DNA from: Strongyloides papillosus
Taxonomy: Eukaryota; Nematoda; Chromadorea; Rhabditida; Strongyloididae
NCBI GenBank assembly: GCA_005656395.1
Contig: SRSI01000027.1
Span: 665,862 to 729,861 of the forward strand
DNA: 64,000 nucleotides
Reading direction: 5' to 3'
Below are positions 1 through 12,067 of the stretch, in pieces; position 1 is the stretch's first letter; each line of letters begins with the position of its first letter. The notes beneath the pieces are model-generated. The model searched no databases. It saw nothing but the letters and a program-made list of their open reading frames with translations, and was not told the DNA's origin. Made by a program: the position numbers and the translations under genes.

Positions 1-480
1 ATTTTATTTTAATCTGGTCTTAAGCCTAGAAATACAATGATATAGTGGTTATATAAAAAAAGATACAAATTGAATAAAATTAATTTTGATATATTATAAA
101 CATTTAAAGTATATATATTTCAAAATTTCGCGTTAACGGCTAACTTGCAAATTTTGATATATAAAATATCTGACTGTGAATTGGTATGATAAAAAATAAT
201 ATTATCTACTAATTTTTTTTTAAATTCCATTAAATTTTTAAAATATCCATTAATAATAGTAGAAGTTAACATCTTTGGATTTTAAATTAATGAAGCTTAA
301 ATCCTCTCTAAAGTTTGATTTGTCCTTAGTGTTGTTGTTAAGAAAATTCTTCTGAAATGTCAAAAAAATTACGAAATTTTTTTATCTTTATAGTTATTGA
401 ACTTAGTATTGCACAATAATAACATACAAGCATTAAATTCATGTACATCTGTTTATGTCAAATATTTTATTTAACTGCAA
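1..480. repeat. Repeat R, left copy (flank of astacin-like duplication)
   Basis: This stretch matches 5778-6200 in the same orientation, and the 3' flank of the first astacin-like gene (3240-3405 plus 3922-4170) in inverted orientation. Shared landmarks are the segment around the 'atctgact' motif near 170 and the 'gaagttaacatct' motif near 262. It is part of the duplicated unit that carries the astacin-like genes and suggests that further copies lie left of the window. No coding potential is seen. Confidence 0.7.
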
Positions 481-1299
481 CGTGTCTATTAATTTTAAAA
501 AATCGCTCTTTTGGACACTTTGAGATAAAATATTCTTTCTTAGAAGTAATAGTTTTAAATTTTTAGTTAAATTCCAATAGATTGTATATGGATTTGTCAC
601 CATGCAAAATTTCAGTTATGAAATCTAGAACCTAGAGGGTAAAAAATGTTAATGTAACATTTTTTGTTGCAAATATACTTTGAAGAACAATTTAAAAGTA
701 TATAAAAAATAATCTTTCACCATCAATAAAAATCATCTTTATTATTTTAAATAAAAAAAATTTACATTTATTTGATAAAAATACCTAGAGTGTAAAAAAT
801 CAAATCCATTATTGAGAATATCAATTTCATAAATAAATCTATAGCAAAAAATTTTCACTTTCTTAGATAAATAATGATATGACATAATATTTTTATGCTA
901 AAAATAGTAAAGCTTTTAATGTTTTAGTATAAAAAGATTCTTTTATGTTATTTTATAACCATATAGTATTATGCGGAGTTAAAGTAAAAACAATGATTCT
1001 ACCACAAAAATATTTGTCCAAATTATCCCTGCCACCTTGACATTCATAAAACACCTGATACACGTTTTCATTGCTCAAAAGTACGTCCTGAAAATCAAAT
1101 AATTTTAAAGACTTTTAGCTCTGTGTGTGGTGGTAAATGTAAAATTATTTTGCTTACATTTTTAGCCAATGGAATTTTCTTCTCAAATGAGAGACAGTAT
1201 TTTATACAAAAATAAAGATTTTTTCTATTACGAAATGCATGATCAACATGAATGATTGGATTTTGTTTGACTAGGTGTAAAATAATATTATAAAAATAT
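481..1299. other. Non-coding upstream region
   Basis: AT-rich DNA between repeat R and the proximal promoter of the first astacin-like gene. I see no open frame of note, no RNA gene and no recognisable element. Confidence 0.5.
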
Positions 1300-1468
1300 T
1301 ATTTCTTTTTGTGAATTCAAATGTTTTGTCAAATCAAAATATGGTAGACAATATTTTGACAAAGTACGACTAAATATTTTCTTTAAATAATAATTTAATT
1401 TGTATATAAGTGAAAAAAAAATTTAATTGAGACATATTTTATTTTATATTATTAAAAAAAATTTGAAT
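1300..1468 (+). promoter_or_regulatory. Conserved proximal promoter of astacin-like gene 1
   Basis: About 170 bases upstream of the start codon are conserved in all three astacin-like paralogues. They share a 'ttttgtyaaatcaaaat' block, an 'aaatattttctttraataa' block and a TATA-like 'tgtatataag' at 1401-1410, roughly 60 bases before the ATG. Conservation above the surrounding AT-rich background implies co-regulation; the expression pattern cannot be read from sequence. Confidence 0.6.
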
Positions 1469-3000
1469 ATGGGATGTGCTAATATTCTATTAAAATTATT
1501 AATAGCTTTATGTGTAAGTAATATGTATAATTTTTTAAAAACAAATCTTTTTAGTTTTATATTATCGTGATTACCTATGCTCATGGTTCTACAGGAAAAA
1601 AAGCCACTAAAACTGAACCCAAAAGCAAGATTTACAAATATAATGTTAATTATTGTATAGATGATAAGACAAATAAAGAATTGAATAGATCAAATATTCA
1701 AACTGGCATAGATATGATTTCGAAGCATTCATGTATTCAATTTTCATATAATTCAACATGTTACGATTACAAATCAAAATGTGAACAAACATGTACATCT
1801 GGTTGTAGAAATTATAAACACTCAGATCCTATAAAATGTAAAAAATGTTTTGAACCATTTAGAAAATGCAATGATTGTACATACGAATGTGATCTATGGA
1901 AAAAAAAATATGAAAAACAATGTAAAAGTAAAACAAAACTTAAAGAATGTAAAAAAAAAGATTCATGTAAAAAATGTACAGATTCATGTAAAAACTTTGA
2001 AGAAAAATATGAAGGGTGTAAAGATGATTGTGTAGAAAAATGTTTAGATCCGTTTGTAAATTGTGTAAAAAAATGTGAAGAAGTAACTCTTCCATTTATT
2101 AGATTCTTCTATAATAGAAGCAGAACTGATTCAGACTTCTATTTTGACGGTAGTATTACTTTAAATAAAGAAAATGTATATAATATGGAAATTGATGTTA
2201 GTTGCAATAAAAGACCAGGTTGTATTGCAAAGAAAGTTCTAATGTATTTAGGATTAATTCCAACAGTTAGAAGAACTGATAGAGATGATTATATTACCGT
2301 ATATGATGATAATATTAATTCTAAATATATACATCAATACTCGAAAAGAAATAATGGTTTTTTATATACTGAATATGATTATTCGTCAATTGGCCATTTT
2401 CCAGATAATTATGGAGCGAAATCTGGTAAAAAAACATATGTTCGTAAATGGCTAGATGATAGTAGAGTATTTTTAACAGGACAAGAGATTAGACCTGTTT
2501 TTTCGGATTTAAAATGGTTGGATATTGTATACTGCAAAAATCATTCAACAACTACCGTAAAATGTAAAAACAATGGGTATCCTAAAAGCGATGGAAGCAA
2601 GTGTGAATGTCCTACAGGCTATACAGGGGATACTTGCGAAAAATTGCAATTTACAGGTCCTTTGTGTCCTGATGGCCTCATAGACCTAAAAAATTCAACA
2701 AAAAGACATCTATTAGCTTTATATTCAAAATCGGATTGCACTGTTAAATTAACTGCACCGGAAGGGAAAAAAATACGTATAAATGTAGAAGCAGTAAATT
2801 GCACCAGTAAAAATCCATGTTTCGAAAACGATTGTTTACAAATAAAATATAATAGTGATATGACACTTACTGGTCTTTGTTTATGTGGTACTATTCGAAA
2901 TACATCTTTAACGACAACTAGCAATAAAGCTCTTATTCAATATACAGGAAAGAATTATAGAAATTATGCTTTTCTTTATTATCAAGTAGTTCAAAATTAG
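1469..3000 (+). CDS. Secreted astacin-like pseudoprotease with Cys-rich insertion, EGF and CUB-like modules (copy 1)
   Basis: Two exons, 1469-1513 and 1555-3000, are joined over a 41-base intron (gtaagt...tttttag) and give 496 aa. Exon 1 plus the first exon 2 codons encode a hydrophobic signal peptide (MGCANILLKLL...). The astacin-like domain follows at once, without a recognisable prodomain. Between CIQFSYNSTC and LPFIRFFYN it is split by a Cys/Lys-rich insertion (residues about 84-190, 18 Cys). The HExxHxxGxxH zinc motif is replaced by KKVLMYLGLIP (241-251), so all three His and the catalytic Glu are gone. The Met-turn SIMHY reads SIGHF (293-297). The RxDRDDY motif that follows the active site in real astacins is kept, which anchors the alignment. 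An EGF-like module (352-376) and a CUB-like module (382-496) follow. The fold is retained but proteolysis is not expected, so a binding role is likely. Flanks and promoter are shared with the copies at 6.5-8.0 and 12.7-14.2 kb. Confidence 0.88.
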
Positions 3001-3405
3001 AATCATAGTAATCTAGAAATAAGAAATTTGAAAATAATACGCTAAACACTAACAATATGGATGTTAAACACAAGAAAAAGCATCAAGATTAGTCACCTTT
3101 CCAGAAGATTAAAAGTTGTAAATCCTTTAAAACCTTTATAGTTGGTTTTTCTTTGCTTTATAAAATATTAATTTAAAATTCTAATGTTATACTGCTAGAT
3201 ACATGAAATTATAACAGATCATTAAAAAAATTCCAACTTAAATATTTAACATAAACATTTATTTAAATTTCTTTATGTATAAAATTAAATGTGTGGTATA
3301 TCTCAATTACTATAAAGATATAAAAATCGTGATTTTCTTGTCATTTTTAAAAGTTTTTTCTTCACAGTAATGCAAAAGACAAATCAAAATTTAAATAAGA
3401 TTCAA
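3001..3405. repeat. 3' flank of astacin-like gene 1, inverted copy of 6060-6460
   Basis: Downstream of the stop codon, 3030-3130 (around 'catcaagattagtcacctttccagaag') is the inverted counterpart of 6330-6420, and 3240-3405 is the inverted counterpart of 6060-6200. It forms the 3' part of the duplicated unit. No gene is seen here. Confidence 0.65.
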
Positions 3406-3921
3406 TAGTAAAATATGACAGTTGGGAAACTGTTTGGAAAATTCGAGAACATTGTTTTTGTTATTATAAAAGGTGGCGAGAGTCATCAAATTATTCATTT
3501 TATTAACTTAGGTAATAGTTGTAGTCGTTTTTTATGTAATCAAAATCTTATATGTATGACGTGTTATATTGTAATGTTATTAATTATCTTAATTATATTG
3601 TAATGTATTTCTAATATATTGTATTTTGTAGACCACTAGGGGTTTCATAGACGGTTGAGGGAGATCTCAGGAATTGTTAAGAGATCGAAGGATAAGTATA
3701 AGTAAGTATAATTTTGTAATTTATAAATGTTATCCCTAGGTGGCCACTTTACTTCACTATACTTTATTTTGTGTAATTTTATCTTTGTGAGTAATATTGT
3801 AAAGTTTGGGTCAATAAAAGTTGATTGTGATACAGGTTTGGAACCAATCAGTTATTCAGAGGGCATTGGGAATTGTTTGAAAAGGGGGACACCAAAAACT
3901 ATATCTTATAAATATATTTTC
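3406..3921. mobile_element. Insertion of about 516 bp, possible solo LTR
   Basis: Comparison with the inverted paralogous flank (6050-6070) shows that homology stops at 'gattcaa' and resumes at 'tcaattttta', with a 4-base 'tcaa' on both sides (3402-3405 and 3922-3925). The intervening segment is less AT-rich, lacks a long ORF and contains an AATAAA near 3813. It therefore looks like an insertion. A solo LTR is one reading, but no second copy is in the window to prove it. Confidence 0.5.
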
Positions 3922-4170
3922 TCAATTTTTATTAATTTAAAAGTCCTAGATGTTAACTTCTACTATTATTAATGAATATTTTGGAAATTTAATCAAATTG
4001 AAAAATAAGTCGAAAAAATAATATTCTTCTTTCTCAAACCAATTTGCAGTCAGATATTTTTTATTTAAAATATAAAAATTTGAGAGCTTGTCGTTGAAAC
4101 GAAAATTTGAAATATATATACTTTAAATGTTTGCGATATATCTAATTTATTTTTTCAGTGAAATATTTTC

Positions 4171-5777
4171 TATTTTGGTCCTTGTCGATATCTAGCAATT
4201 ACACCTTTATTAACTTAATCTTTATTTATAGCAACACGTAGATAAAATACAATCTAAGCATATAATAAAATAATATATAAATGATTATAATAATTAACTT
4301 ACCCCAAACTGAGAGATTACTTCACCGAATGAATGACTAACTAAGGCTAACCTCCTCATATACTGCTTGATAGACTGACCTATCAATCACTTTTCTTTAC
4401 ATTAACCCTTTTTTAATATAATCTTATACCTTTGTATTTTTAGGTTAAAGATCAGATTTAAAAAAAATTTTATGTTAAATCATTTGATTTTTAATATTTT
4501 TTTCACTTATATGATAAGTTAACAAAATGTTTTTAAAAATTTAATATTAGTTTTTAAAAATTTTAAAATTAATAAATGACATTAAGTAATAATATGTTGG
4601 TTTTAATTTTAATGTTTGATTTTTTTATGTGTCTCTCAAAAGAAATTTTGAGGCGGGAGTACAAAATCCCAAGCGATTTTGGTATATAAGCGGTGCATAA
4701 CTTAAGTTAAATCATTTTATTATTTCTTAATGTTGTGATGTTATATGTCTTATTATAGTGTGTATTATTTTTAGGGGTTTTAAGAGTATTGTGTGTAAAA
4801 GCTATAGAGTTGTTTTAAGATAAGTTATTAATATTGATAAGGTAATTTTGTAATTTTAAAAAAGTAGTGTAAATTTTATATACAGGCATATCACCAATAA
4901 AAAATATTTTACTATTATTGAAAATATACAACTTTAAGCTAATATCTTACCTATATCAAGTATAAACATGTATCGTACAAAATTTATTAATAATGAATTT
5001 TTTGTCTTGAAAAGGTATAAAAATAAATAACCGTATCAAAAATTAAAATTTTTTTTAAATACAATAAATTTTCATATTACATTCAACGTATGCGCTTCTA
5101 AGAAAATGAAAATAATTTATGACTTTTATACCATTACTTCACATGTTATGAAGTAGTGTCGTCTTGGATATCTAAATATTTATTGTTTTTAATTAAATCA
5201 TAACAGTAATCAATTGTTCTTCGAATTAATTAAATTTTTTTTGTTAAACATGAAAGTACTTTTTTCTATATATATGTGATGTTGCAAAAATTATGTTATT
5301 TTAGTAAAATTTCTATAGTTATTATACCATTTGAATCATTATCAATACTACATATTAACTTTGGCGAATTCAAAAGCATAAGTAGTTTTAAATAATTATT
5401 TTCTACTACTAGATTAATGAATCAAGTGGAATTTATATTTTGTTTGGTCAAGAAATTTATTATCTAATGTGTAATGATATCTTTTTGTAGTTTTGATAGT
5501 ATTTTTACGCTTAAGAGAATACTACTTTTATAGGGGGTGAAGCGGTATTATAAATTCAGAAATTATTTATTATACATTTAAGTGATAAGAAATTAATTAT
5601 TAAAAAACTTTATACAATAAATATTTAAATTTTGAAAATCTAAATTAATAGTTCAAAACTGTATCTTTTCAACTATGGCGTTAATAATTTTTCCAAACAA
5701 ATATTTAATTTTTAAGGACAATTTGTTAACCTCTCATATGAGTAAAAAAACATTAAAAATTAAAGAGGTAAGTTAAA
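4171..5777. other. Spacer between inverted astacin units
   Basis: AT-rich spacer between the inverted duplicated units. A short less AT-rich patch near 4645-4700 ('gaggcgggagtacaaaatccc') followed by a TATA-like 'ggtatataag' stands out, but no coding frame follows it. Nothing else is recognised. Confidence 0.4.
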
Positions 5778-6330
5778 ATTTTATTTTAATCTGGTATTCA
5801 ACCTGAAAATACAAAGATATAAAATTATATTAAAAAATGTACAATGTAAAAAAAAGTGAATTAGGTATATTATATTCATTTAAAATATATATATTTCAAA
5901 TTTTTATATGTTAAATAAAAAATATCTGACTGCAAAATGGTTTGAGAAAAAAGAATATTATCTACTAAACGTATTTTAAGTTAGATTTAGTTTTCAAAAT
6001 ATCCATTAATAATAATAGAAGTTAACATCTAGGACTTTTGAATTAATAAAAATTGAATCGTATCTAAATTTTGATTTGTCTTTTGAATTACTGTAAAGAA
6101 AAAACTTTTAAAAATGACAAAAAATTATGATTTTTTTCTATCTTTATAATAATTGAATATAACACACATTGATTTTAATACACAAAGAAATTTTTAATAA
6201 ATATGTATGTTAAATATTTAAGTTGAAATTTTTGTAATGATCCATTATAATTTCATGTATCTAGCGGTATAACACTAAAATTTTTAATTTAAATTTTATA
6301 AAATAAAGAAAAAATAACTGTAAAGCTTTT
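5778..6330. repeat. Repeat R, central copy
   Basis: A diverged direct copy of 1-480 and inverted copy of 3240-3405 plus 3922-4170, ending at the 3' flank of the second astacin-like gene. From about 6205 onward it is also homologous to 12405 onward, which marks the start of the direct duplication. Confidence 0.65.
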
Positions 6331-6463
6331 AAAAGATTTACAACTTTTAATCTTCTGGAAAAGTGACTAATCTTGATGCATTTTCTAGTGTTAAATACCC
6401 AAATCATTATTGTTAAGCAAATTAGTTTTAAATTTTTTATTTTAGCTTTATATAATTCTAAAA

Positions 6464-7987
6464 TTACTTATTAAATAATTGATAAAAAATAAAGGCGTAG
6501 TGTCTGAAATCTTTTCCTGTATATTGAATAAGAGCTTTATTGCTATCTGTCAATAAGGTGGTATTTTGTAAAGTACCACATAAGCAAAGACCAGTAGGTG
6601 TCATATCACTATTGTATTTTATTTGTAAACAATCGTTCTCGAAACATGGATTTTTACTGGTGCAATTTAGTGCTTCTACATTTATACGAATTCGTTTTCC
6701 TTCTGGCGCGGTTAAAAGAATACTACAATTCGTTTTAGAATAAAAGGCTAATGGGTGTTTGTCTTGTGAATCTTTTATATTTATGAGATTGTCAGGACAC
6801 AAAGGACCTGTAAATTCCAATTCATCGCAAAAATCCCCGGTATAGCCATTAGGACATTCACATTTAAAGCTTCCATCGCTTTTAGCATACCCATTATTGT
6901 CGCATAATACATGTGATGAAAAATGATCTTTACAGTATTGAATATGTAACCATTTTAAATCTGAAAAAACAGGTCTAACTTCTTGTCCTGTTAAAAATAC
7001 TCTACTATCATCTAGCCATTTACGAACATATGTTTTTTCATCAGATTTTGCTCCATAATTATCTGAGAAATGCCCAATTGACGAATAATCATATTTATTA
7101 TGTAAAAAAACAGTATACAATCTTGAGTATTGCTTTATATATTCAGGTTTAATATTACTTTCATTTACAGTAATATAAACATTTCTATCTTCTCTCCTAA
7201 CCGTTGGAATTAATCCTAAATACATTAGAACTTTTTTTGCAATACAACCTGGTTTTTTATTGCAACTAACATCAATTTCCATATTATATACTTCCTCTTT
7301 ATGTAAAGTAGTACTACCGTTAAAATAGAAATCTGAATTATTTTTGTTTCTATTATAAAAGAATCTAATAAATGGAAGGGTTACTACTTTACATTTCCTT
7401 TCACATATTATTTTCGGTTTTAAACATTTTTCTTCACAAACACCTTTACACGCTTCATATTTTTCCTCATAGTCTTTACATGATTTTTTACATTTTTTAC
7501 ATTCTTCATATTTTTTACATTCTTTAGTTTTTTTTTTATTTTTACATTTTCTTCCGTCTATCTTTTCCGAATCTCTGCATTCAAATGTACATTTATCGCA
7601 TTTTTTATATGGTTCAAAACATTTTTTACATTTTTTATCATCTGCATGTTTATATTCTTCACAAATATGTGTACATATTAGCTCACAGTCTTCTTTTATT
7701 TTTTGACATCTACTGCTATATGAAAAAATAATACATGAACGTTTTGAAATCATGTCTAAACCAGCTTTAATATTTGCTTCAATCAATCCTCGATATTCTG
7801 AACTATTATCCATACAATAACTAATATTATATTTATAACTTTTTGGTTTGGGGTTAATTTTTACAGAACCATAAGCAAAGGTATTTAAAAGAATATAAAA
7901 CTAAAAAGATTTATTTTAAAAAAAATTATAAAAATTACTTACGCATAAAGCTGTCAGTAATTTTAATAGGATATTAGAACATCCCAT
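6464..7987 (-). CDS. Secreted astacin-like pseudoprotease with Cys-rich insertion (copy 2)
   Basis: Exons on the minus strand are 7943-7987 and 6464-7900, separated by a 42-base intron in the same position and phase as in copy 1; the product is 493 aa. The signal peptide is MGCSNILLKLLTALC continuing into exon 2. The astacin-like domain again has KKVLMYLGLIP in place of the zinc-binding HExxHxxGxxH and SIGHF in place of the SIMHY Met-turn. The Cys-rich insertion has 18 Cys and the same Cys order as copy 1, but most residues between the cysteines differ, while the flanking astacin, EGF-like and CUB-like segments are nearly unchanged. Conserved dead-site replacements and an intact frame argue for a functional pseudoenzyme rather than a pseudogene. 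Confidence 0.87.
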
Positions 7988-8170
7988 ATTAAGAGTATAT
8001 TTAAAATTTTATACAATAAAAATATGTCTTAATTTAATTTTTTTGTACGTATATATAGATTAAATTATTATTCAAAGAAAATATTTAATTATACTTTTTC
8101 AAAATATTCTACTACATTTTGATTTAACAAAACTTTTGAATTGACACAATAGAATTAATATTATTTGAAA
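7988..8170 (-). promoter_or_regulatory. Conserved proximal promoter of astacin-like gene 2
   Basis: This is the minus-strand counterpart of 1300-1468, with the same blocks and a TATA-like 'ctatatata' around 8050-8060, about 65 bases before the ATG. Homology to the upstream region of copy 3 continues to about 9560. Confidence 0.6.
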
Positions 8171-9560
8171 TACTATCCCGCATATAATCACAAAAGTCTA
8201 ATCATTTCATTATGACCATGCATTAAAAAACAAATTTTTATTTTTCTATTGAATGCCATCTTTCATTTTATTAAAAAATTAAGTTTAGGGTTTTAAAATT
8301 ATTCAGGGTTGGTCGAAGAGGGCTTTCCAGAAATTTGTTCCACAACTTTGTTCATTATTGTGATACAAATATAGTAATATAACTAATTTGTTGCCTATAA
8401 ATATTTTATTATAGTTTTGCAGGTTTTACAAAAAATTTTAAACTATGTGTGAAGTTATAAAACTCTAGAATTTGGTTCATCATTTAACTTTTTATAAATT
8501 TAATTTTTTTATATAAAAGATATTTTTATGATTGAGATTGATTATCAAAATAAACTCTTTTTTCTTAAAATATTATCAACAAACAAGGTAGGTCAAAATA
8601 TTTATTACAGTTGCATAAAATACTAACTTTTTTTATACTTAACAAATTTCTGTGATATTTTGTGCATTTGATAAATTTTCTCATCTTCAACAACATTTTT
8701 TAAGATTCTTTTAAATGTTATGTGAGCAACCAACTTGCTATTTTAGGTACACGAATTGTTTTTTTTAATACTAAAAGTCTTAGAAAAATTTGAAAATCTT
8801 TTGTTTCATATTAATTAATTCGTAAAATTTCAGTCACAATTTACCTATATATCAAATTTTACAATATTATCAATTATTATTAATATTGAAAGAGAAAAAT
8901 AAGAAGAACGTTTACGTTAAACTTTTAATTAGTAATAAAGTGTGGTGTTTAAGTTATTAAATATGATAGAAATTTAAAGTACAGATTAATTTTATGTTTT
9001 GTTAATCTTTTTTAAGATTAATCATGTTTGAGGTTGATCGTAAATATGTAATGATATCAAGTCTGCCAGATTAACTTAGTTCAACAATATTAGCATAATC
9101 AACGGCAAAAACTGAACACCAACAACTGAACAGAGAATAATCCCTCTTTTTGAAAACTATTAAAACAATATGTAAACTTTACAAGGTATGTAATCGGTTG
9201 GATATGATGAATTGATACATTTTAATTGTATTCAATTTTTCTTAAAATAAAACATTATATATTTTAATTCTATAACAAATATTTCAATTTTATTTAGCTT
9301 AAAATTATCCATTTTTGTGAATCAATATTCTAACATATCGCTTTTTGGAGGCGTAAAAACAAACTATTACAAATTTAATGTTTACTTTCTATTTTGTCCC
9401 GTATTTTTGTTAAAAAAATTTTTAAATGTACTATAGAAGTTACATCATAGATTTTTAATGCTTTGAAATCACAAAAATTTTTGTGTTTTTAGAATTCAGA
9501 GCAAGTCAAATTAATTACTCTGATCTTTTTTGACATCTAGGATATAAAAAACTCTAATAT
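8171..9560. repeat. Upstream part of direct duplication, paralogous to 14400-15640
   Basis: Long stretches match the region upstream of copy 3. Examples are 'ttgttcattattgtgatac' near 8350 and 14590, and 'ctattttgtcccgtatttt' near 9390 and 15462. The duplication therefore covers about 3.3 kb per unit, gene included. No ORF is seen. Confidence 0.7.
9048..9282. mobile_element. 235-bp indel between duplicated units, possible MITE
   Basis: The paralogous unit reads directly from 'cgtaaatat' into 'ttcaattttattt' near 15350. Here 235 bases intervene and the flanking 'aaatat' is present on both sides (9042-9047 and 9277-9282). This fits an insertion with a 6-base target duplication. No coding capacity or clear terminal inverted repeat is seen. 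Confidence 0.4.
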
Positions 9561-10042
9561 TGCATGAATACATCAAAAGTTATTACAAAGGTAAATAATT
9601 GCTGCGTCAAACACTATGTTCAACGCAAGAAAATAAATATGTATAAGGCATTCTTTGTAATGATTATTTCGTCTTTTAGTAATTCAATAAAAGTTAACTC
9701 AAATCATTATTATTATATCTAAGGTGTTGAAAAACACCACAATGATAAAAAAAGAAAAATTGTTAAAAGATATATTTCGGATAAGAAAAACTATCTAATA
9801 TAAAAATTTGCGGGTTACATTTTGCTAATTATGATACTGTTTTTATGATATGACAAACTGAACAATTGTAAAATAGTAATAAGGAATTTTCTCAAAAAAA
9901 TTGATAATATATCAGAAAATAATTATTTAAGAGTATTTTTTTAATATATATACATATTTCTTTAACAACATATTTTCATTTTTATATTAGAAGAACATGA
10001 AAATTTTAATCTTCAATACTTCGAGTGTTCAAGTATTCTTTT
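9561..10042. other. Intergenic, nothing recognised
   Basis: AT-rich DNA between the duplicated upstream region and the 3' end of the MATH-BTB gene. No gene or element is seen. Confidence 0.4.
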
Positions 10043-11184
10043 CTATTTTTTTTCAGAGATACTTTCAGTTAAACTAATGTTTAAAGCTTTTAAAAATAAG
10101 CTTTCAAGTAACAATGGATGTATCAAAACAAATTCTTTCCACTCCTTAGTTTCCATTAGACATTCGTCATTTTCAATTATAAATTCCATACAACATTCTT
10201 TCAAACTTTGAATCGAGCACTTTTCAGATAATGCAAAGCGTTCACAAACATTCTTAATAGTTAAATTACGACATAAATATTGTGCTGAAATTGCCTTCAA
10301 TCTATCCAACCCATATTTATCTGCAATTTCCAGTACTTCATTAGCCATATTTTGTATATCCGAAACTTCATCTGTGTAGATATATTTTACCATTTCTCTC
10401 ACAACTTCAACACGAAAATTTTCTATTTCAATAACATTTGTTCCTGATTCTTCTAATTTACTCTTAAGTATGTTAGAAAAAATAGGAGATTGAGCAGCTA
10501 GAACTACTTTATGGACTTTAATTTCAGTGTCTTTTACTTTTATAATGCAGTCAGAATATAGCGATGAATTAAGCATTTTACCATAATTCAATAAAGATTT
10601 TGATTGAGGTATTGTAGCATTTATTGATGTCTTTGGATTATTATGGTATTCAGATTTAACATCGATAATTTCTATCTCACATAATATTGTTAACTTATCA
10701 TTAATCAATAAGCCATTTGAATCATTTAGTAAAAAATCTTTCCTAACAAATCTTGGAGATCCCAATCTCATATTTTTAACAAAGTCTCTAACATTGCTAA
10801 AAGTAATACTATTTTTCTCCCCTTTTTTATCATTTAAAATAGAAAATCTAAACTTTGCTGATGCTTTGTCTGGCTTTTTCAACATTAGAAAAACTGATAC
10901 ATAGTCCTTTGAATCTGAATTATGACCATTTGGATATATCTCCAAATACCACTCTGATCTGTTTTTACATCCAATTATAAAAGTCCTTGATGTTACTCTT
11001 TCGCCTGTCTTTTCAGTACGAAGTGGAAATTTTTCTATTGAGCACATATAATTGAATTTGGTAACTTTCGTTTGGATGTTACATGAATCATGTGGAATAA
11101 AAAATATTTAAAAATTAATAATAATGCTAATGTTGTGACAAGTGATTTACCAATCGATTTGGTACTTCCATAAGTCAAACCCAT
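10043..11184 (-). CDS. MATH-BTB (SPOP-like) cullin-3 substrate adaptor
   Basis: The large exon (10043-11064) encodes most of a MATH domain, a BTB domain (DCIIKVKDTEIKVHKVVLAA...) and a C-terminal 3-box/BACK-like tail, in the SPOP order and length. Its first in-frame Met falls inside the MATH fold. A 34-base first exon (11151-11184, MGLTYGSTKSI...) with a 86-base intron restores the expected VTKFNYM lead-in and gives 351 aa; this first exon is inference. MATH spans about residues 14-147 and BTB 180-285. Aligned by eye to human SPOP, groove residues equivalent to Tyr87 and Phe102 are kept, but the Trp131 and Phe133 positions read Leu and Ser, so client specificity probably differs. Such proteins recruit substrates to CUL3 ubiquitin ligases and are amplified in nematodes. 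Confidence 0.85.
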
Positions 11185-12067
11185 TTTTAATCCAAAAAAT
11201 AGGTGTCCCAGAACTAATTTAAATTTAGTGTAAAGTTTAAAGGCAAATAAAAAGTACATATATTGTCTGTTATAAAATAGAAACAAAATTAGAATAAAAA
11301 GAAACTATCAGAATAAGTTAGTCTAGAAAATAGTTGTTTAACAAGAATCCTGAAATTATATGCCAATTTATATTGGTAAGCTGGCTTCAAATTACTAAGT
11401 GCATGATATTAAAAGTCATTAAACATTCAATTTGAAAACGATAGAAGGCATCCGCTGGAAGATTTAAGCAATATCTAAAAGTTTTTTTTTAATTTCTTTA
11501 TATTTTTTAAACTATGTATATTTATTTATGTTCGAAGAATTAAATGTGTATATTTAAACAACTCTACCAACAATTCAATAAAAAATAAAGAAATATTCAA
11601 TGATAAAAGAGAAACTATTATAGCACAACTAGTAAATATTTTTCAACATATGTAAACTTCTAGAATAAAAGTGTCCCTTTGGTGGTTTAATTTAAAAAAC
11701 AATTGCCCTATCATATTAATTAATATTAGATTATACAAAAAGATAAATAGATGACCGATCGAAGGCATCAAATAAGAATAGTTTGATTTTTAAAATGACG
11801 AGAATTCCTAAAGTTGTAATTCAAAGAAGGATAACAATCTAACAAAAATTTAAGGCTTTGTTTTGTCAAATCTTGATTTTTCTTTATCACCAAGTCGACA
11901 ATTACAGTGTAAAAATAATAAATAACATTATAAATGTCTCTTTTCGAACCAAGAAAAATTCTTTTAAAGTATTTTTTATGTACATAACTCTTTTAATGCA
12001 TTTTTTTTTATTATAAATAGAGAAAGTTAAAGAATTTGAAAGATTAAATTAACTGGTATTTAGTATA
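11185..12067. other. Upstream region of MATH-BTB gene
   Basis: AT-rich DNA upstream of the MATH-BTB gene, with no ORF of note. It ends at the MITE at 12068. Confidence 0.4.

Noticed and set aside
2619..2924. Antisense open frames over the astacin-like genes (also 6540-6743 and 13719-13916)
   Set aside because: They are mirror images of conserved coding exons and repeat only because the genes are duplicated.
11035..11286. 83-codon frame upstream of the MATH-BTB gene as a separate gene
   Set aside because: Part of it (11151-11184) is better explained as the first exon of the MATH-BTB gene; the rest is intron and upstream DNA.
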